DNA from: Aminobacter ciceronei
Lineage (GTDB): Bacteria; Pseudomonadota; Alphaproteobacteria; Rhizobiales; Rhizobiaceae
DNA: 64,000 nt
Assembly: GCF_014138625.1 (NCBI RefSeq)
Contig: NZ_JACJHY010000014.1
Location: 94,554 to 158,553 of the forward strand
Direction of reading: 5' to 3'
Part shown: piece after piece, positions 1 to 12,326 of the stretch
Numbering within the stretch: position 1 is the first letter of the stretch
Layout: every line of letters begins with the position of its first letter
Notes under the pieces: generated by a model
The model's database searches: none
Told to the model about the DNA's origin: nothing
What the model saw: the letters and a program-made list of their open reading frames with translations, nothing else
Made by a program: the position numbers and the translations under genes

Positions 1-1049
1 CGGCCAGGATCGTCTCGGCCGGCGCGCCCTCGCCCCTGTCGGTGACGTCGTTCATCAGTCCGCCCGAGGTCGTCAACGCCATCAGCGTCGGCGAACTGGC
101 GAAGACGCCATGGCTGCCGCCGTCGAGGTTGGAGGTGTCGAGCACGGTTATGTTCTCGGCCTGGAGGGCTGCGACGTCGGCGCCGCTGCCGACGCGTGGA
201 TGGCCGCCAGTTAGCCCGCCCGACAGGTTGAGCGCCTTGTCGCGCTTCGAAACCAGGATCATGAACGGGTCGGGCAGGTCGTCAATATCGCGCAGCTGGC
301 TCTGGAAGACGTCGATGTCGATATCGGGTGCCGCAAGCACCAGGCCGTTGATGCGGTTGATGTATTTGCCGCGGCCGCTCAGCGACAGGCTGCGCAGCGC
401 CTCCATCACCACATAGCTGCCCATCGAGTGGCCGACGAGCACGATGCGCTTGGCCTTGGTGCGGGCGGCGATCTCGATGGTGTCGGCAAGGCCGTCGCGG
501 CTGTATGCGGCGCTGTCGCGGTCGTAGACATAGAGCGGCAGCGACCCGGCCGACGGCCAGGCGTAATGCAACGCCACCGCCTTGACCTTGTAGTCGTGGA
601 CGATCTGGGTGTTGCGGAAGATGCTGTCGGCGAAGTTGTTGTTGTAGCCGTGCACGAAGATGAAGATCTCGCGCTCGGCCTCGGGACGTCGCATCAGGTC
701 GGCGTCGAGGGCGGCGACGAACTGCGTCTTGTCGTCATAGGGCTGGAAGGTGCGGGCGATGAAATTGCGTTCCGGGCTCGGCGTGCGGCTCGTGCTTTCG
801 ACCTCGCCGGCGACATGGGTCCTTGGGATGCCGATCTCGAACTTTGCGAAGTTGAGCTGCTTGGCGCGTTCCGCCGAATAGGGCAACGACAGGTCATTCG
901 AGCGGGCGCGCATTGTCGAGACATAGATCTGGACGACGGAAGCGGATTCGCCCTGCTTGCCGTCATTGAGCCCAAGCACGGCCCGGCCGCCGCAGCCTGA
1001 GAGGACCAGCAACACGAAAAAGACGGTCAGAAAACGCAAACTGGGCATG
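1..1049 (-). CDS. DUF900-type alpha/beta hydrolase lipoprotein (3' end outside window)
   Basis: The frame is open from an ATG at 1049 to the left edge, so about 349 codons are visible and the C-terminus is missing. The N-terminus is a lipoprotein signal: hydrophobic residues 5-16, then a lipobox VLSGC with Cys19. The middle carries the alpha/beta-hydrolase signatures FVHGYNNNF (oxyanion/HGY region) and the nucleophile elbow GHSMGSY. This matches the DUF900 family, esterase-like serine hydrolases of unknown substrate. It is probably anchored to the outer membrane facing the periplasm. It lies downstream of the rpsA terminator on the same strand, so it is probably a separate transcription unit. 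Confidence 0.8.
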
Positions 1050-1205
1050 GGCAGGCTCTGAACGCGGGCGGCAAGTCTGCGACTAATGCGCAGCAATTCC
1101 CTGTCGCGGCAACCTTGGACAAGCCGATCATGCCCGGCCGGGAAGCATTCGGATGAGCCGTGAAGCATTCCGGCATCACTTCTGGCCGGCGACGACAATC
1201 AGACA

Positions 1206-1238
1206 AAGAAAAACCCCACCGGATCGCTCCGGCGGGGT
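1206..1238 (-). terminator. Rho-independent terminator after rpsA
   Basis: Read on the minus strand, a GC-rich hairpin (ACCCCGCCGG, loop, CCGGTGGGGT) is followed directly by TTTTTCTTT. It sits about 30 bp past the rpsA stop codon. Confidence 0.85.
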
Positions 1239-1267
1239 CATTCAGTTCACGACAATGAGCTGTTGGC

Positions 1268-2965
1268 TCAGTTGTTGCGGTTCTTCAGGGCTGCGCCGAG
1301 GATGTCGCCGAGCGAAGCGCCGGAGTCGGTCGAGCCGTACTGAGCGACTGCTTCCTTCTCTTCGGCGATTTCCAGCGCCTTGATCGAGACCTGCAGCTTG
1401 CGGGTCTTCTTGTCGAAAGCGATGACGCGGGCGTCAACCTTCTGGCCGACGACGAAGCGCTCAGGGCGCTGCTCGTCACGGTCGCGCGACAGGTCGGCGC
1501 GCTTGATGAAGGTCTCGATGCCGCTCTCGACAAGACGGACTTCGAGGCCACCGTCCTTGATCGCGATCACTTCGCAGGTGACGACGGCGTTCTTGCGCAG
1601 TTCGCCAGAGGTCGAAGCTTCACCGACGGCGTCCTTGCCGAGCTGCTTGATGCCGAGCGAGATGCGCTCCTTCTCGATGTCGACGTCGAGAACCTGAGCC
1701 TTGACCATGTCGCCACGGTTGTACTCTTCGATGACCTGCTCGCCCGGACGGTTCCAGTCGAGGTCGGACAGGTGCACCATGCCGTCGACGTCGCCGTCGA
1801 GACCGATGAACAGGCCGAATTCGGTCTTGTTCTTGACTTCGCCTTCGACTTCGGTGCCGACCGGGTGGTTACGGGCGAAAGCTTCCCACGGATTCTCGAG
1901 CGTCTGCTTGAGGCCGAGCGAGATGCGGCGCTTGGCCGGATCCACTTCGAGCACGACCACGTCGACCTGCTGGGTGGTCGACAGGATCTTGCCGGGGTGC
2001 ACGTTCTTCTTGGTCCACGACATTTCCGAAACGTGGATGAGGCCTTCGATGCCCGGCTCGAGCTCGACGAACGCACCGTAGTCGGTGATGTTCGTGACGG
2101 TGCCGGTGATCTTCTTGCCGATCGGGAACTTGGTGCCGATGTCCGACCACGGATCCGACTCGAGCTGCTTCATGCCGAGCGAGATGCGGTGGGTTTCCTG
2201 GTTGATGCGGATGATCTGCACCTTGACCGTCTGACCGATGTTGAGGATTTCGGTCGGATGGTTGACGCGGCGCCAGGCCATGTCGGTGACGTGCAGCAGG
2301 CCGTCGATGCCGCCGAGGTCAACGAACGCACCGTAGTCGGTGATGTTCTTGACCACGCCCTCGACAACCTGACCCTCTTCAAGGTTCTGGACGATCTCGG
2401 AGCGCTGCTCTGCACGGCTCTCTTCGAGAACGGTGCGGCGCGACACGACGATGTTGCCACGACGGCGATCCATCTTGAGGATCTCGAAGGGCTGCGGATT
2501 GTGCATGAGCGGGGTGACGTCGCGGATCGGACGGATGTCGACCTGCGAACGCGGCAGGAAGGCAACGGCGCCGTCCAGATCGACGGTGAAGCCGCCCTTG
2601 ACCTGGTTGAAGATGACGCCTTCGACGCGCTCACCCTTGGTGAACTTCTCTTCGAGCTTGACCCAGCTCTCTTCGCGGCGAGCCTTGTCGCGCGACAGCA
2701 TGGCTTCGCCAAGCGCGTTTTCGATGCGCTCGACATAAACCTCGACGGTGTCGCCGACCTTGAGCGAGCCGTCCTTGGCCTTGGCGCCGAATTCCTTCAG
2801 CGGAACGCGACCTTCGACCTTCAGGCCGACGTCGATGATGGCCATGTCTTTTTCGATGGCCGTGACGATACCCTTGACGACCTGGCCTTCGCCCGAATGA
2901 CCGTCCGAGAAGGACTCTTCGAGCAGGCTCGCGAAATCGTCGCGGGAGGGATTAGCTTGTGACAT
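1268..2965 (-). CDS. rpsA: 30S ribosomal protein S1
   Basis: A 565-residue protein made of six S1 (OB-fold RNA-binding) repeats at about residues 28-94, 111-177, 198-266, 285-353, 372-440 and 460-526. Repeats 3 and 4 show the diagnostic NITDYGAFV motif. S1 sits on the small ribosomal subunit and helps mRNAs, especially structured ones, enter the initiation complex. The length is usual for alphaproteobacteria. An AGGAGA ribosome site precedes the ATG. It lies downstream of cmk, a conserved rhizobial arrangement, with a strong terminator after it. Confidence 0.98.
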   Translation of the reverse strand: MSQANPSRDDFASLLEESFSDGHSGEGQVVKGIVTAIEKDMAIIDVGLKVEGRVPLKEFGAKAKDGSLKVGDTVEVYVERIENALGEAMLSRDKARREESWVKLEEKFTKGERVEGVIFNQVKGGFTVDLDGAVAFLPRSQVDIRPIRDVTPLMHNPQPFEILKMDRRRGNIVVSRRTVLEESRAEQRSEIVQNLEEGQVVEGVVKNITDYGAFVDLGGIDGLLHVTDMAWRRVNHPTEILNIGQTVKVQIIRINQETHRISLGMKQLESDPWSDIGTKFPIGKKITGTVTNITDYGAFVELEPGIEGLIHVSEMSWTKKNVHPGKILSTTQQVDVVVLEVDPAKRRISLGLKQTLENPWEAFARNHPVGTEVEGEVKNKTEFGLFIGLDGDVDGMVHLSDLDWNRPGEQVIEEYNRGDMVKAQVLDVDIEKERISLGIKQLGKDAVGEASTSGELRKNAVVTCEVIAIKDGGLEVRLVESGIETFIKRADLSRDRDEQRPERFVVGQKVDARVIAFDKKTRKLQVSIKALEIAEEKEAVAQYGSTDSGASLGDILGAALKNRNN

Positions 2966-3135
2966 TGGATCTCCTGGTGCGTCCCGTCTAGCGGGAGCGG
3001 CGCCGTGGGTTAGCGTTGCGTTGACCTGCCAACATTCCGGGCCAAAGGCCCTTGGCCGCCTGATGCGGCAAATCGGCGCAAGAAAAATGCGGACAGGTCG
3101 GTTAAGTGGCGAAATCCGAGGATTTCAGCCTGTTC

Positions 3136-3774
3136 TCAGCTGCCGAGGACCCGATCAACGATATCCCTGGCTGCGGAAAACGCGGCTTCTATATCCATTT
3201 CCGACGTATCGAGCAAGTGCGCGTCGTCGGCAGGCCTGAGCGGAGAGTCGGCGCGGCCGGTGTCGCGCTCGTCGCGACGGACAATATCGGCGAGAATGCC
3301 TGCGAAATCGGCGACACCACCATTGGCCTCGATCTCGGCGAGCCGGCGCTGGGCGCGGACCTCGGCGCTGGCGGTGACATAGAGCTTCACTTCCGCGTCG
3401 GGGCAGACCACTGTGCCGATGTCGCGGCCGTCGAGCACGGCACCTTGCGGCGCGCGTGCGAAGTCACGCTGCTTGTCGACAAGAATCTTGCGCACCTCGG
3501 GGATGACCGCGACCTTCGACGCCGCCTCGCCGACGGCATGCGCCGACAGCACCTTGCGGTCGAGATGGCCGAGATCGACCAGCCTTGCCGCCTCGATGGC
3601 GTGGGCGACGTCGTCGAGCGGCCAGCCCTTCTCAAGCAGCATGTGGGCGACGGCGCGATAGGTCAGCCCGGTGTCGAGCAGCGCCAGGTGGTAGTAGTCG
3701 GCGAGCCGGCGGGCGAGCGTACCTTTGCCGGCGCCGGCCGGACCGTCGATGGCGATGGTGATCGAAGCAGGCAT
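3136..3774 (-). CDS. cmk: Cytidylate kinase
   Basis: A 212-residue P-loop kinase that phosphorylates CMP and dCMP with ATP. The start [19 protein letters not shown] gives the Walker A loop at about residues 9-17. [10 protein letters not shown] and [12 protein letters not shown] are typical Cmk substrate-binding motifs, and RRDERDTGR is the lid region. The frame stays open upstream into the SDR gene, but homology starts at this methionine. It lies 20 bp after the SDR gene and upstream of rpsA. Confidence 0.96.
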   Translation of the reverse strand: MPASITIAIDGPAGAGKGTLARRLADYYHLALLDTGLTYRAVAHMLLEKGWPLDDVAHAIEAARLVDLGHLDRKVLSAHAVGEAASKVAVIPEVRKILVDKQRDFARAPQGAVLDGRDIGTVVCPDAEVKLYVTASAEVRAQRRLAEIEANGGVADFAGILADIVRRDERDTGRADSPLRPADDAHLLDTSEMDIEAAFSAARDIVDRVLGS

Positions 3775-3794
3775 GTCCTGGCCCGAACTCCTGG

Positions 3795-4496
3795 TCAGAC
3801 GCCGCGCATCAGGCCGCCATCGACCTTCAGGCTCTGCCCGGTGATGTAGGCGGCACCCTCGGAGGCGAGGAAAGCGATTGTCGCGGCGATCTCGGCCGAG
3901 GTGCCGTAGCGCTGCATCGGCACGCCGTCGCGGCGCTCGTCGGTCTGCGGCAAGCTGTCGATCCAGCCCGGCAGCACATTGTTCATGCGGACATTGTGCT
4001 GGGCGTACTGGTCGGCGAAGAGCTTGGTGTAGGCGGCGAGGCCGGCGCGCGCCACGGCCGATGTCGGGAACATCGCCGCCGGTTCGCCGACCCAGGCGGT
4101 CGAAATGTTGACGATGGCGCCGCCCTTCTGGGCGACCATGATGGGCGCCACCAGCCGCGTCGCGCGCACGACGTTCAAGAAATAGACGTCGATGCCGGTG
4201 TGCCACTGCTCGTCGGTGATCTCCAGCAGCGGCGCCCGCGGCCCATGTCCGGCGCCGTTGACCAGGGCGTCGATGCGGCCCCACTTTTCCATCGTCAGGT
4301 CGACGAAGCGCTTGAGGTCGTCGTTCGACTGGTTGGACCCGGTGAAGCCGAGCCCGCCGAGCTCCTTGGCCAAGGCCTCACCCTTGCCGGAGGACGACAG
4401 GACGGCGACCGAATAGCCGTCTGCTGCCAGCTTGCGCGCCGCCGCGGCACCCATGCCGCTGCCGCCGCCGACGATCATTGCTACTTTGTCAGACAT
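3795..4496 (-). CDS. Divergent short-chain dehydrogenase/reductase-like protein
   Basis: A 233-residue Rossmann-fold protein with the nucleotide-binding glycine motif [10 protein letters not shown] (residues 9-18), an NGAG motif (80-83) and the NNVLPG segment. Against FabG, the catalytic Ser-Tyr-Lys positions fall on Thr133, Ser146 and Arg150. The YxxxK pair is therefore absent, and the usual ketoreductase activity is doubtful. A GAGGAG ribosome site precedes the ATG. It sits between aroA and cmk in the same direction with short gaps, so it is probably co-transcribed with them. The substrate is unknown. It could be an NAD(P)-binding regulator or a divergent reductase. Confidence 0.85.
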   Translation of the reverse strand: MSDKVAMIVGGGSGMGAAAARKLAADGYSVAVLSSSGKGEALAKELGGLGFTGSNQSNDDLKRFVDLTMEKWGRIDALVNGAGHGPRAPLLEITDEQWHTGIDVYFLNVVRATRLVAPIMVAQKGGAIVNISTAWVGEPAAMFPTSAVARAGLAAYTKLFADQYAQHNVRMNNVLPGWIDSLPQTDERRDGVPMQRYGTSAEIAATIAFLASEGAAYITGQSLKVDGGLMRGV

Positions 4497-4534
4497 AGGC
4501 TCGCTCCTCGTTGGTCCTGCCGAACTTAAGGGGC

Positions 4535-6437
<1,903 letters not shown>

Positions 6438-6583
6438 CGCGGCTTTTCGGGAAACCGAAAAAAGGTTTCGATCAAGGCTTGCCAATGGTCGAATGCGGCG
6501 CTAGAAGCCGCCCAACAACACCGGCGCGGACGACAAATTCGCGCCGACCTTCGCCGGAAACGGCGCCCGGCCAAGGCCGGTGT

Positions 6584-6659
6584 GGGGCCATAGCTCAGCT
6601 GGGAGAGCGCCTGCATGGCATGCAGGAGGTCAGCGGTTCGATCCCGCTTGGCTCCACCA
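6584..6659 (+). tRNA. tRNA-Ala (anticodon GGC)
   Basis: A 76-base cloverleaf with encoded CCA. The acceptor stem GGGGCCA/TGGCTCC contains the G3-U70 pair that identifies alanine tRNAs. The D arm has AGCTCAGCTGGG. The anticodon stem is CCTGC/GCAGG with loop ATGGCAT, giving anticodon GGC. The T arm has the GGTTCGATCC core. It reads alanine GCC and GCU codons. Confidence 0.97.
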
Positions 6660-6907
6660 AATTCCTTCACCAAGTCAGCACGTTAGAGACAGTGGCCAGC
6701 AAGCCGCTACGTTGGCCTGACCACGCAGTTTTCCTTCGTCACATCACGAGTTAGTCCGCATCCGCTCGGTTTGTCGGCGCAGCCATTTCATCCGGATTGA
6801 GCGTGCAGGCCAGTTGGGTAGCGCGTCCGCCGTGCATGGACCGCAGCCGGCCATCCGGGCGCCGTCGAGTGCGACCAGCGCCCGATTCGCTGCCTTAGGC
6901 GCGGTGC

Positions 6908-7165
6908 TCAACGCCGGGACGGAAACACCTGCTCCGCCGTCGGTCGGCCAAAACCGTCACTCATCAACTGGATGAGTAGAAATCCTGGCGTTCGGCCGCC
7001 GGTGACGCTGACCATCAGTCCAGTCGAATCGACGACCGTGCCGGCATGCGCCAGCATGGTGAGTGCAGCGAGCAGCAGGCAAAGCAGGGCCGCGCGCGCA
7101 ATGGCGCGCGACCGGAGCAAGGTCTGCGCGACTGCCAGTAAGCTGAAGGGCTCTACACGGTCCAT
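6908..7165 (-). CDS. Possible small membrane or exported protein (unrecognised)
   Basis: An 85-codon frame from an ATG at 7165, with AGGACC about 6-11 bases upstream. A strongly hydrophobic stretch (ALLCLLLAALTMLAHA, about residues 27-42) looks like a signal peptide or single membrane helix. I recognise no domain. The frame also extends to an ATG at 7195. It is divergent from the siderophore-interacting gene, with the iron box between them, so iron control is possible. The rest of the 6660-7200 stretch shows nothing else I can support. It may be spurious. Confidence 0.3.
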   Translation of the reverse strand: MDRVEPFSLLAVAQTLLRSRAIARAALLCLLLAALTMLAHAGTVVDSTGLMVSVTGGRTPGFLLIQLMSDGFGRPTAEQVFPSRR

Positions 7166-7202
7166 GTCGTCGGTCCTGTCCTGAGGCTGCGGCAACGATT
7201 TA

Positions 7203-7223
7203 ACTTGACTATCATATTCAAGT
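7203..7223. promoter_or_regulatory. Candidate RirA iron-responsive operator (IRO box)
   Basis: The palindrome ACTTGA-N9-TCAAGT contains TGA-N9-TCA (7206-7220), the form described for the rhizobial iron regulator RirA. It overlaps TTGACT, a possible -35 element at 7205-7210, with AT-rich sequence 16-18 bases on. It lies about 130 bp upstream of the siderophore-interacting protein gene, which fits iron control. Confidence 0.6.
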
Positions 7224-7354
7224 TTAAATATTCAAGCCCATGACGCGGACAGTACCCGTCGAGCCAGCTCGGTGCGGCCCCGCACATTCAGCCAGCAATT
7301 TGCCAGATGGACGACCTGGGGGGTGGAAGCGACACGAACCGGAAGCGAACTGAC

Positions 7355-8419
7355 ATGACCGACCTTCAATCCCGCGCCGAACTGCAGCTGCAACTTTCGC
7401 CCGATCAACTGGAGAAGATCCGCGATCGGCTGGAGAGCTTTGACGCGAGCGCAAGCGCAGAGGGCGATGCCGTCAATTTCCGCTTCCTCTTTGGCGAAGC
7501 CTCGTTGGTGATGCCCAAGGGAGCGCTGATCATGCGGGCCAGGTCATCGCATCCCGACGGCCTGGCCCGGCTCAAGGATTTAATGGCGACGTCGGTGGAG
7601 TTCTACGCCAGAGAGAGCCAGCCGCAGATCGTTTGGCAGGGCGACCTATCGGGCCAAGGCGAGCTGGAGCAGTTCCGCCTGGCGACCGTCGTCAACGTGA
7701 TCGACCTGACGCCGCATATGAAGCGCATCCGGCTCAAGGCGCCCAATCTCGAACGCTTCGCCTCGTTTGGCGGTCTGCACATCCGCATGCTGTTTCCGAC
7801 GGCCAGTGTGCCGAATCCGGTCTGGCCGGTGCGCGGCAACAACGGCCTTGTGTCTTGGCCCGACGAAAACAGGCGCCCACCATCGCGGGTCTACACCATC
7901 CGCCGGCTGGAAGTGGCCGGCGGGCATTTCGACGTCGATTTCTTGATCCACGAAGGCGAGAGCGTCGGTTCCAACTGGGCATCGTCAGCGCGCGAGGGTG
8001 ACAAGGTCGGCATTTTGGGGCCGGTCGGACGTCCGCTCAGGCCGGCCGACTGGTTTGTCATGGGTGCCGACGAAACCGGCCTGCCGGCGGTCGGGCGGAT
8101 GCTGGAGGGCCTGCCGGCAACGACGCGCGGCATCGGCTTCATCGAAGTCGCTGACGAGGGCGAACGCCAGCAGATCGACAATCTGACCGCGGTTGAGGTG
8201 AAGTGGCTGTACCGCAACGGTGTAGCAGGCGGCGAGAGCTCGGCCCTCGCCGATGCGGTCATGTCGGTTGCCTGGCCGGAGCAGGTAACAGGCTTCGGCT
8301 GGTTTGCGGCGGAAGCCGCAGCGGCAAAACGGGTGCGCGACCACTGGCGCAGCGATCTGTCGCTGGGCCGAGACCAGACGATCGCCTCGGCCTACTGGAC
8401 GCGAGGCGACGCCGGCTGA
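7355..8419 (+). CDS. Siderophore-interacting protein (FAD-dependent ferric-siderophore reductase)
   Basis: A 354-residue protein. Residues 1-95 resemble the DUF2218 domain often fused to these reductases. Residues about 105-235 are the FAD-binding barrel with the RVYTIRRLE motif (RxYTxR). The C-terminus is the SIP NAD(P)H-binding domain, with a GADETGLPAVGRML region typical of ViuB/SIP proteins. It should release iron in the cytoplasm by reducing Fe(III)-siderophores. The ATG at 7355 has GGAAGCG upstream; an in-frame ATG at 7307 lacks a ribosome site. No siderophore transporter is adjacent. Confidence 0.92.
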   Translation: MTDLQSRAELQLQLSPDQLEKIRDRLESFDASASAEGDAVNFRFLFGEASLVMPKGALIMRARSSHPDGLARLKDLMATSVEFYARESQPQIVWQGDLSGQGELEQFRLATVVNVIDLTPHMKRIRLKAPNLERFASFGGLHIRMLFPTASVPNPVWPVRGNNGLVSWPDENRRPPSRVYTIRRLEVAGGHFDVDFLIHEGESVGSNWASSAREGDKVGILGPVGRPLRPADWFVMGADETGLPAVGRMLEGLPATTRGIGFIEVADEGERQQIDNLTAVEVKWLYRNGVAGGESSALADAVMSVAWPEQVTGFGWFAAEAAAAKRVRDHWRSDLSLGRDQTIASAYWTRGDAG

Positions 8420-8429
8420 TCCCCGGGGA

Positions 8430-8579
8430 TCATTCCATGTGAAAGCGCATCGCGCTGACGCGGCCGTCCGTCTGCCGGTCGACGGTCCAGTGCATGTGAT
8501 AGCGCCCGGTCGGCAGGCGGTAGCGCCGCTGGCCACGGCCGTCGTCGTGGAAAGTGTCGGCGTGTTGCGCGGCAATTGC
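8430..8579 (-). pseudogene. In-frame coding-like tail after the lipoprotein stop codon
   Basis: Directly after the TAG that ends the lipoprotein gene, the same frame stays open for 49 more codons to a TGA at 8432-8430. It has strong GC3 bias and protein-like content (RYRLPTGRYHMHWTVDRQ). It may be a remnant of a longer gene cut by a nonsense mutation, a second small gene, or chance. I recognise no domain. It ends 11 bp from the convergent siderophore-interacting gene. Confidence 0.35.
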
Positions 8580-8921
8580 CTAGCGGCATTTGCGCTTTCT
8601 GACAGAGTCGATGGCGGCCTGCTCCTGCCGCAGGCCGTCGATCCTGGCCGTCTGCCTGTCCTGGATGGCAGTGATGGCCTTGGTGCCGCCCGGCGCCCAT
8701 GCCGGAACGTTCCACTGGCCGACGGTGCCGCGGCTGATCGCGGTGCGCGAAATGCTTGATGCCGTGGTGCCCATGACGACATCGAGTTCAGCACAGGCCA
8801 TGGCGTCGTATTTCAGCGGATCGACTGGTCCGACCGAGCCTGGCCCGGATACGCAGCCGGCCGCGGCGGCCAGGGCGAGGAACAGTGTGGTCCTCGCTGA
8901 AGCAAGAGCAATTGCCTTCAT
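8580..8921 (-). CDS. Small lipoprotein of unknown function
   Basis: A 113-residue protein with a lipoprotein signal peptide: positively charged start, hydrophobic core LFLALAAA, and lipobox AAAGC with Cys23. The mature part has no domain I recognise and ends in a basic RKRKCR. A charged, helix-prone segment (IQDRQTARIDGLRQEQAAID) near the end may form a short coiled coil. It is probably an envelope lipoprotein. Confidence 0.65.
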   Translation of the reverse strand: MKAIALASARTTLFLALAAAAGCVSGPGSVGPVDPLKYDAMACAELDVVMGTTASSISRTAISRGTVGQWNVPAWAPGGTKAITAIQDRQTARIDGLRQEQAAIDSVRKRKCR

Positions 8922-8988
8922 CGGGCAAGAGTAACAAGCCCGGCCGGAGATTGGAACCAGGTGCCCAGGTGAGCGCTCGCGCGTCAGC

Positions 8989-10212
8989 TCAGGTCTGGCA
9001 ACTGCGGGCGTTGACCGGCAGCGTCAGCACTTCGCCCTCGTCACGGCGGAGGACAAAACTGTCGAAATTGGCGATGGTGGCGCAGGAGTGATTGGGGAAC
9101 ACCCTGACGCGGCTGCCGAGCGGCAGGGTGCGACCTCCCGCGGGTACGAAGCCGTGCTCCTCCGACATGCGTTCGAGCGTCCACACGCCGGCGCCGCTGC
9201 CGGCGTCGGCGCCGATGACGATGCCGAAGCCGTTGCCGCCCATGCCATGGGCGCCACGGTCGGAGCTCATCGTCTTGGAGCCGGCATCGATGATGAAATG
9301 TGTGTCGTTGGCGGCAACGACACGAGCCACCACCGAAAGCGCCAGATCGTCGGCACTGCAGATGCCGAGGCGGAGGGCGGTGCCGTCGAGGAAGACGTAG
9401 TTGCCAGGGCGGATGCAGTCGACTGCCTGCAGCGGCGCGCCGAGACAGGTCGGCGTCGCCCCGACCGACAGGCAGGGTACATCGATGCTCAGGCCCTTCA
9501 GCATGGCGGCGAGGCCGGTTATTGCTGCCGCCTCGGTGCGGGCAACCGCGGCGAGGTTTTCTGAATCGGTAGCGGCATAGGAATGGCCGGCATGCGACAG
9601 CAGGCCGGCGAAATGCAGGCCGGGTGCTGCGGCGATCTTTTGGCAGACAGCGATCGCCGCGGGATCGTTCGGCTTGAGGCCGACGCGACCGAGACCGACA
9701 TCGACCTTGAGGAAGACGCCGATGTCGACGCCGTGGCGCACGGCAGCGGTGGAGAGCGCGTCGACGCCCATTTCGCTGGCGGCAATCGTGCGCAGTTGGG
9801 TGCCGTGCGCCTTCACCGCCGGCAGCAGGCGGTCGAGCGAACTGGCATTGACGATCGGATAGGCGACGATGATCGAGGGGATGCCGGCCTGGACGAAGAC
9901 CAGTGCCTCGCTTGGCTTGGAGGCGGTGATGCCACGGGCGCCAAGCGCCAGCTGCCGCTTCGCCAGGTCGATGCTCTTGTGCGTCTTGACGTGCGGGAAC
10001 ATGACGAGCCCTGCAGCATCGGCGCGGGCCTGCATCGCCTGCATGTTGCGGGCCAAGCGCGTCTCGTCGACCTCGACATAGGGTGTCGGCCATTCCGCCG
10101 CGGCCGGGCGTCTAAGGCCCTCGATCTTCAGCTGCGCTTGGGATGCGGCAATGTCGGGGCTTGTGTTGGCGGACGCAGGGGCGGCCGCCAACGACATGTT
10201 CGAAGGGGTCAT
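8989..10212 (-). CDS. D-threonine aldolase / D-serine dehydratase-like PLP enzyme (DSD1 family)
   Basis: A 407-residue fold-type III PLP enzyme with an alanine-racemase-type N-terminal barrel. FPHVKTHKS holds the probable Schiff-base Lys75. PNHSCAT near the C-terminus carries the His-x-Cys metal ligands seen in eukaryotic-type D-serine dehydratase and D-threonine aldolase. It probably breaks down D-hydroxy amino acids such as D-threonine or D-serine. It lies about 50 bp after the oligopeptide ATPase genes on the same strand. With DppA and the S12 hydrolase nearby, this suggests D-amino acid use. The start is uncertain because no clear ribosome site is seen; Met6 is an alternative. Confidence 0.88.
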   Translation of the reverse strand: MTPSNMSLAAAPASANTSPDIAASQAQLKIEGLRRPAAAEWPTPYVEVDETRLARNMQAMQARADAAGLVMFPHVKTHKSIDLAKRQLALGARGITASKPSEALVFVQAGIPSIIVAYPIVNASSLDRLLPAVKAHGTQLRTIAASEMGVDALSTAAVRHGVDIGVFLKVDVGLGRVGLKPNDPAAIAVCQKIAAAPGLHFAGLLSHAGHSYAATDSENLAAVARTEAAAITGLAAMLKGLSIDVPCLSVGATPTCLGAPLQAVDCIRPGNYVFLDGTALRLGICSADDLALSVVARVVAANDTHFIIDAGSKTMSSDRGAHGMGGNGFGIVIGADAGSGAGVWTLERMSEEHGFVPAGGRTLPLGSRVRVFPNHSCATIANFDSFVLRRDEGEVLTLPVNARSCQT

Positions 10213-10260
10213 GTTGGGAATGCTCTGATTTGAAATAGGGAATGCTTGATAAGGCAGTCG

Positions 10261-11213
10261 TCAGCCCGCGGCCACCTGTCTTACGTAGTGGGTGGATGAG
10301 ATCTGGTGCATCGGCAGCTCGACGGGCACGAAGTCGGGCGCGCGCATGGCGCTCGGGATTTCGTCCGACATTGGCACTCGTCCTTCGGGACGGCGCGTCG
10401 GATCGGCGATCGGCACCGTCGACAAAAGCTTGCGCGTGTAGGGGTGCTGTGGGTTGCCGAAGATCGAGCGGCGGTCGCCGATCTCGACGATCTCGCCGAG
10501 ATACATCACTGCGACCCGGTGGGCGATGCGCTCGACCACGGCCATGTCGTGGCTGATGAACAAAAGCGCGATCTGCATGTCGCGCTGCAAATCCATCAAA
10601 AGGTTGATGACCTGTGCCTGGATGGTGACGTCGAGCGAGGCGACCGCCTCGTCGGCGACGATCAGGCGCGGGCGGAGGGCAAGGGCGCGGGCAATGCAGA
10701 TGCGCTGGCGCTGGCCGCCGGAGAAGGCGTGCGGGTAACGTTCCAGCAGCTCCGGCGCGAGCTCGACCTTGGCCATCAGCTCGGCGGCACGGGCGCGCAT
10801 GGTCTCGAGCGAGCCGAGCTTGTGCACCCGCATCGGATCGATCAGCGACTGCTCGATGGTCATGCGCGGATTGAGCGAGGAGAACGGGTCCTGGAAGACC
10901 ATCTGGGCCTGGCGCCGAAACTTCGCCACGACTTGCCGCGGCGCGCCGACAAGTTCGACGCCGTCGAAGCGGATCGAGCCGGAGCGTGGCTTGTCGAGCT
11001 GCATGATCGACCGCGCGACGGTGGACTTGCCACAGCCCGACTCGCCGACCAGCGCCAGTGTCTCGCCGGGGAAGATGTCGAAGGAGACGTTTTCAACGGC
11101 ATGGACGCGGCCGGAGACATGGCCGAACAGGCCGGTCTTGAGGTCGAAGCGGGTGACCAGGTTGCGCACTTCGACCAGCGGCCGGCCAACCTCTTTCATT
11201 GGGGAGGATGCGT

Positions 11214-11217
<4 letters not shown>
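10261..11217 (-). CDS. Dipeptide/oligopeptide ABC transporter ATP-binding protein (DppF/OppF type)
   Basis: A 318-residue ATPase with Walker A GESGCGKST, signature FSGGQRQRICIARAL, Walker B LIVADEAVASLD and the C-terminal oligopeptide-transporter extension (NPQHPYTRKLLS). It pairs with the upstream DppD-type ATPase, overlapping it by 4 bp (ATGA), which implies translational coupling. Together they should power the permeases encoded at 15487-17393. Confidence 0.93.
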
Positions 11218-12140
<923 letters not shown>

Positions 12141-12326
12141 CGGCGCATGGACCCGGTTTCAACGACGAGATGTCGTGTCGGGGCATCGAACGCAACGGCG
12201 CCGCGTCCTGTCAATAGGCGGGCAGGGGGTAGTGGCCCGCCCTGGAGCGGTCATGTCTGGCCGGTGACGTGACGCGCCGGCGCAAAAGCCAGTGAAATCA
12301 AGGCGCCGCAATTGGGTCGGCCAAAA

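Noticed and set aside
6660..7200. A genomic island inserted at tRNA-Ala
   Set aside because: tRNA 3' ends are common integration sites, but no integrase gene or repeated tRNA 3' segment was seen downstream.
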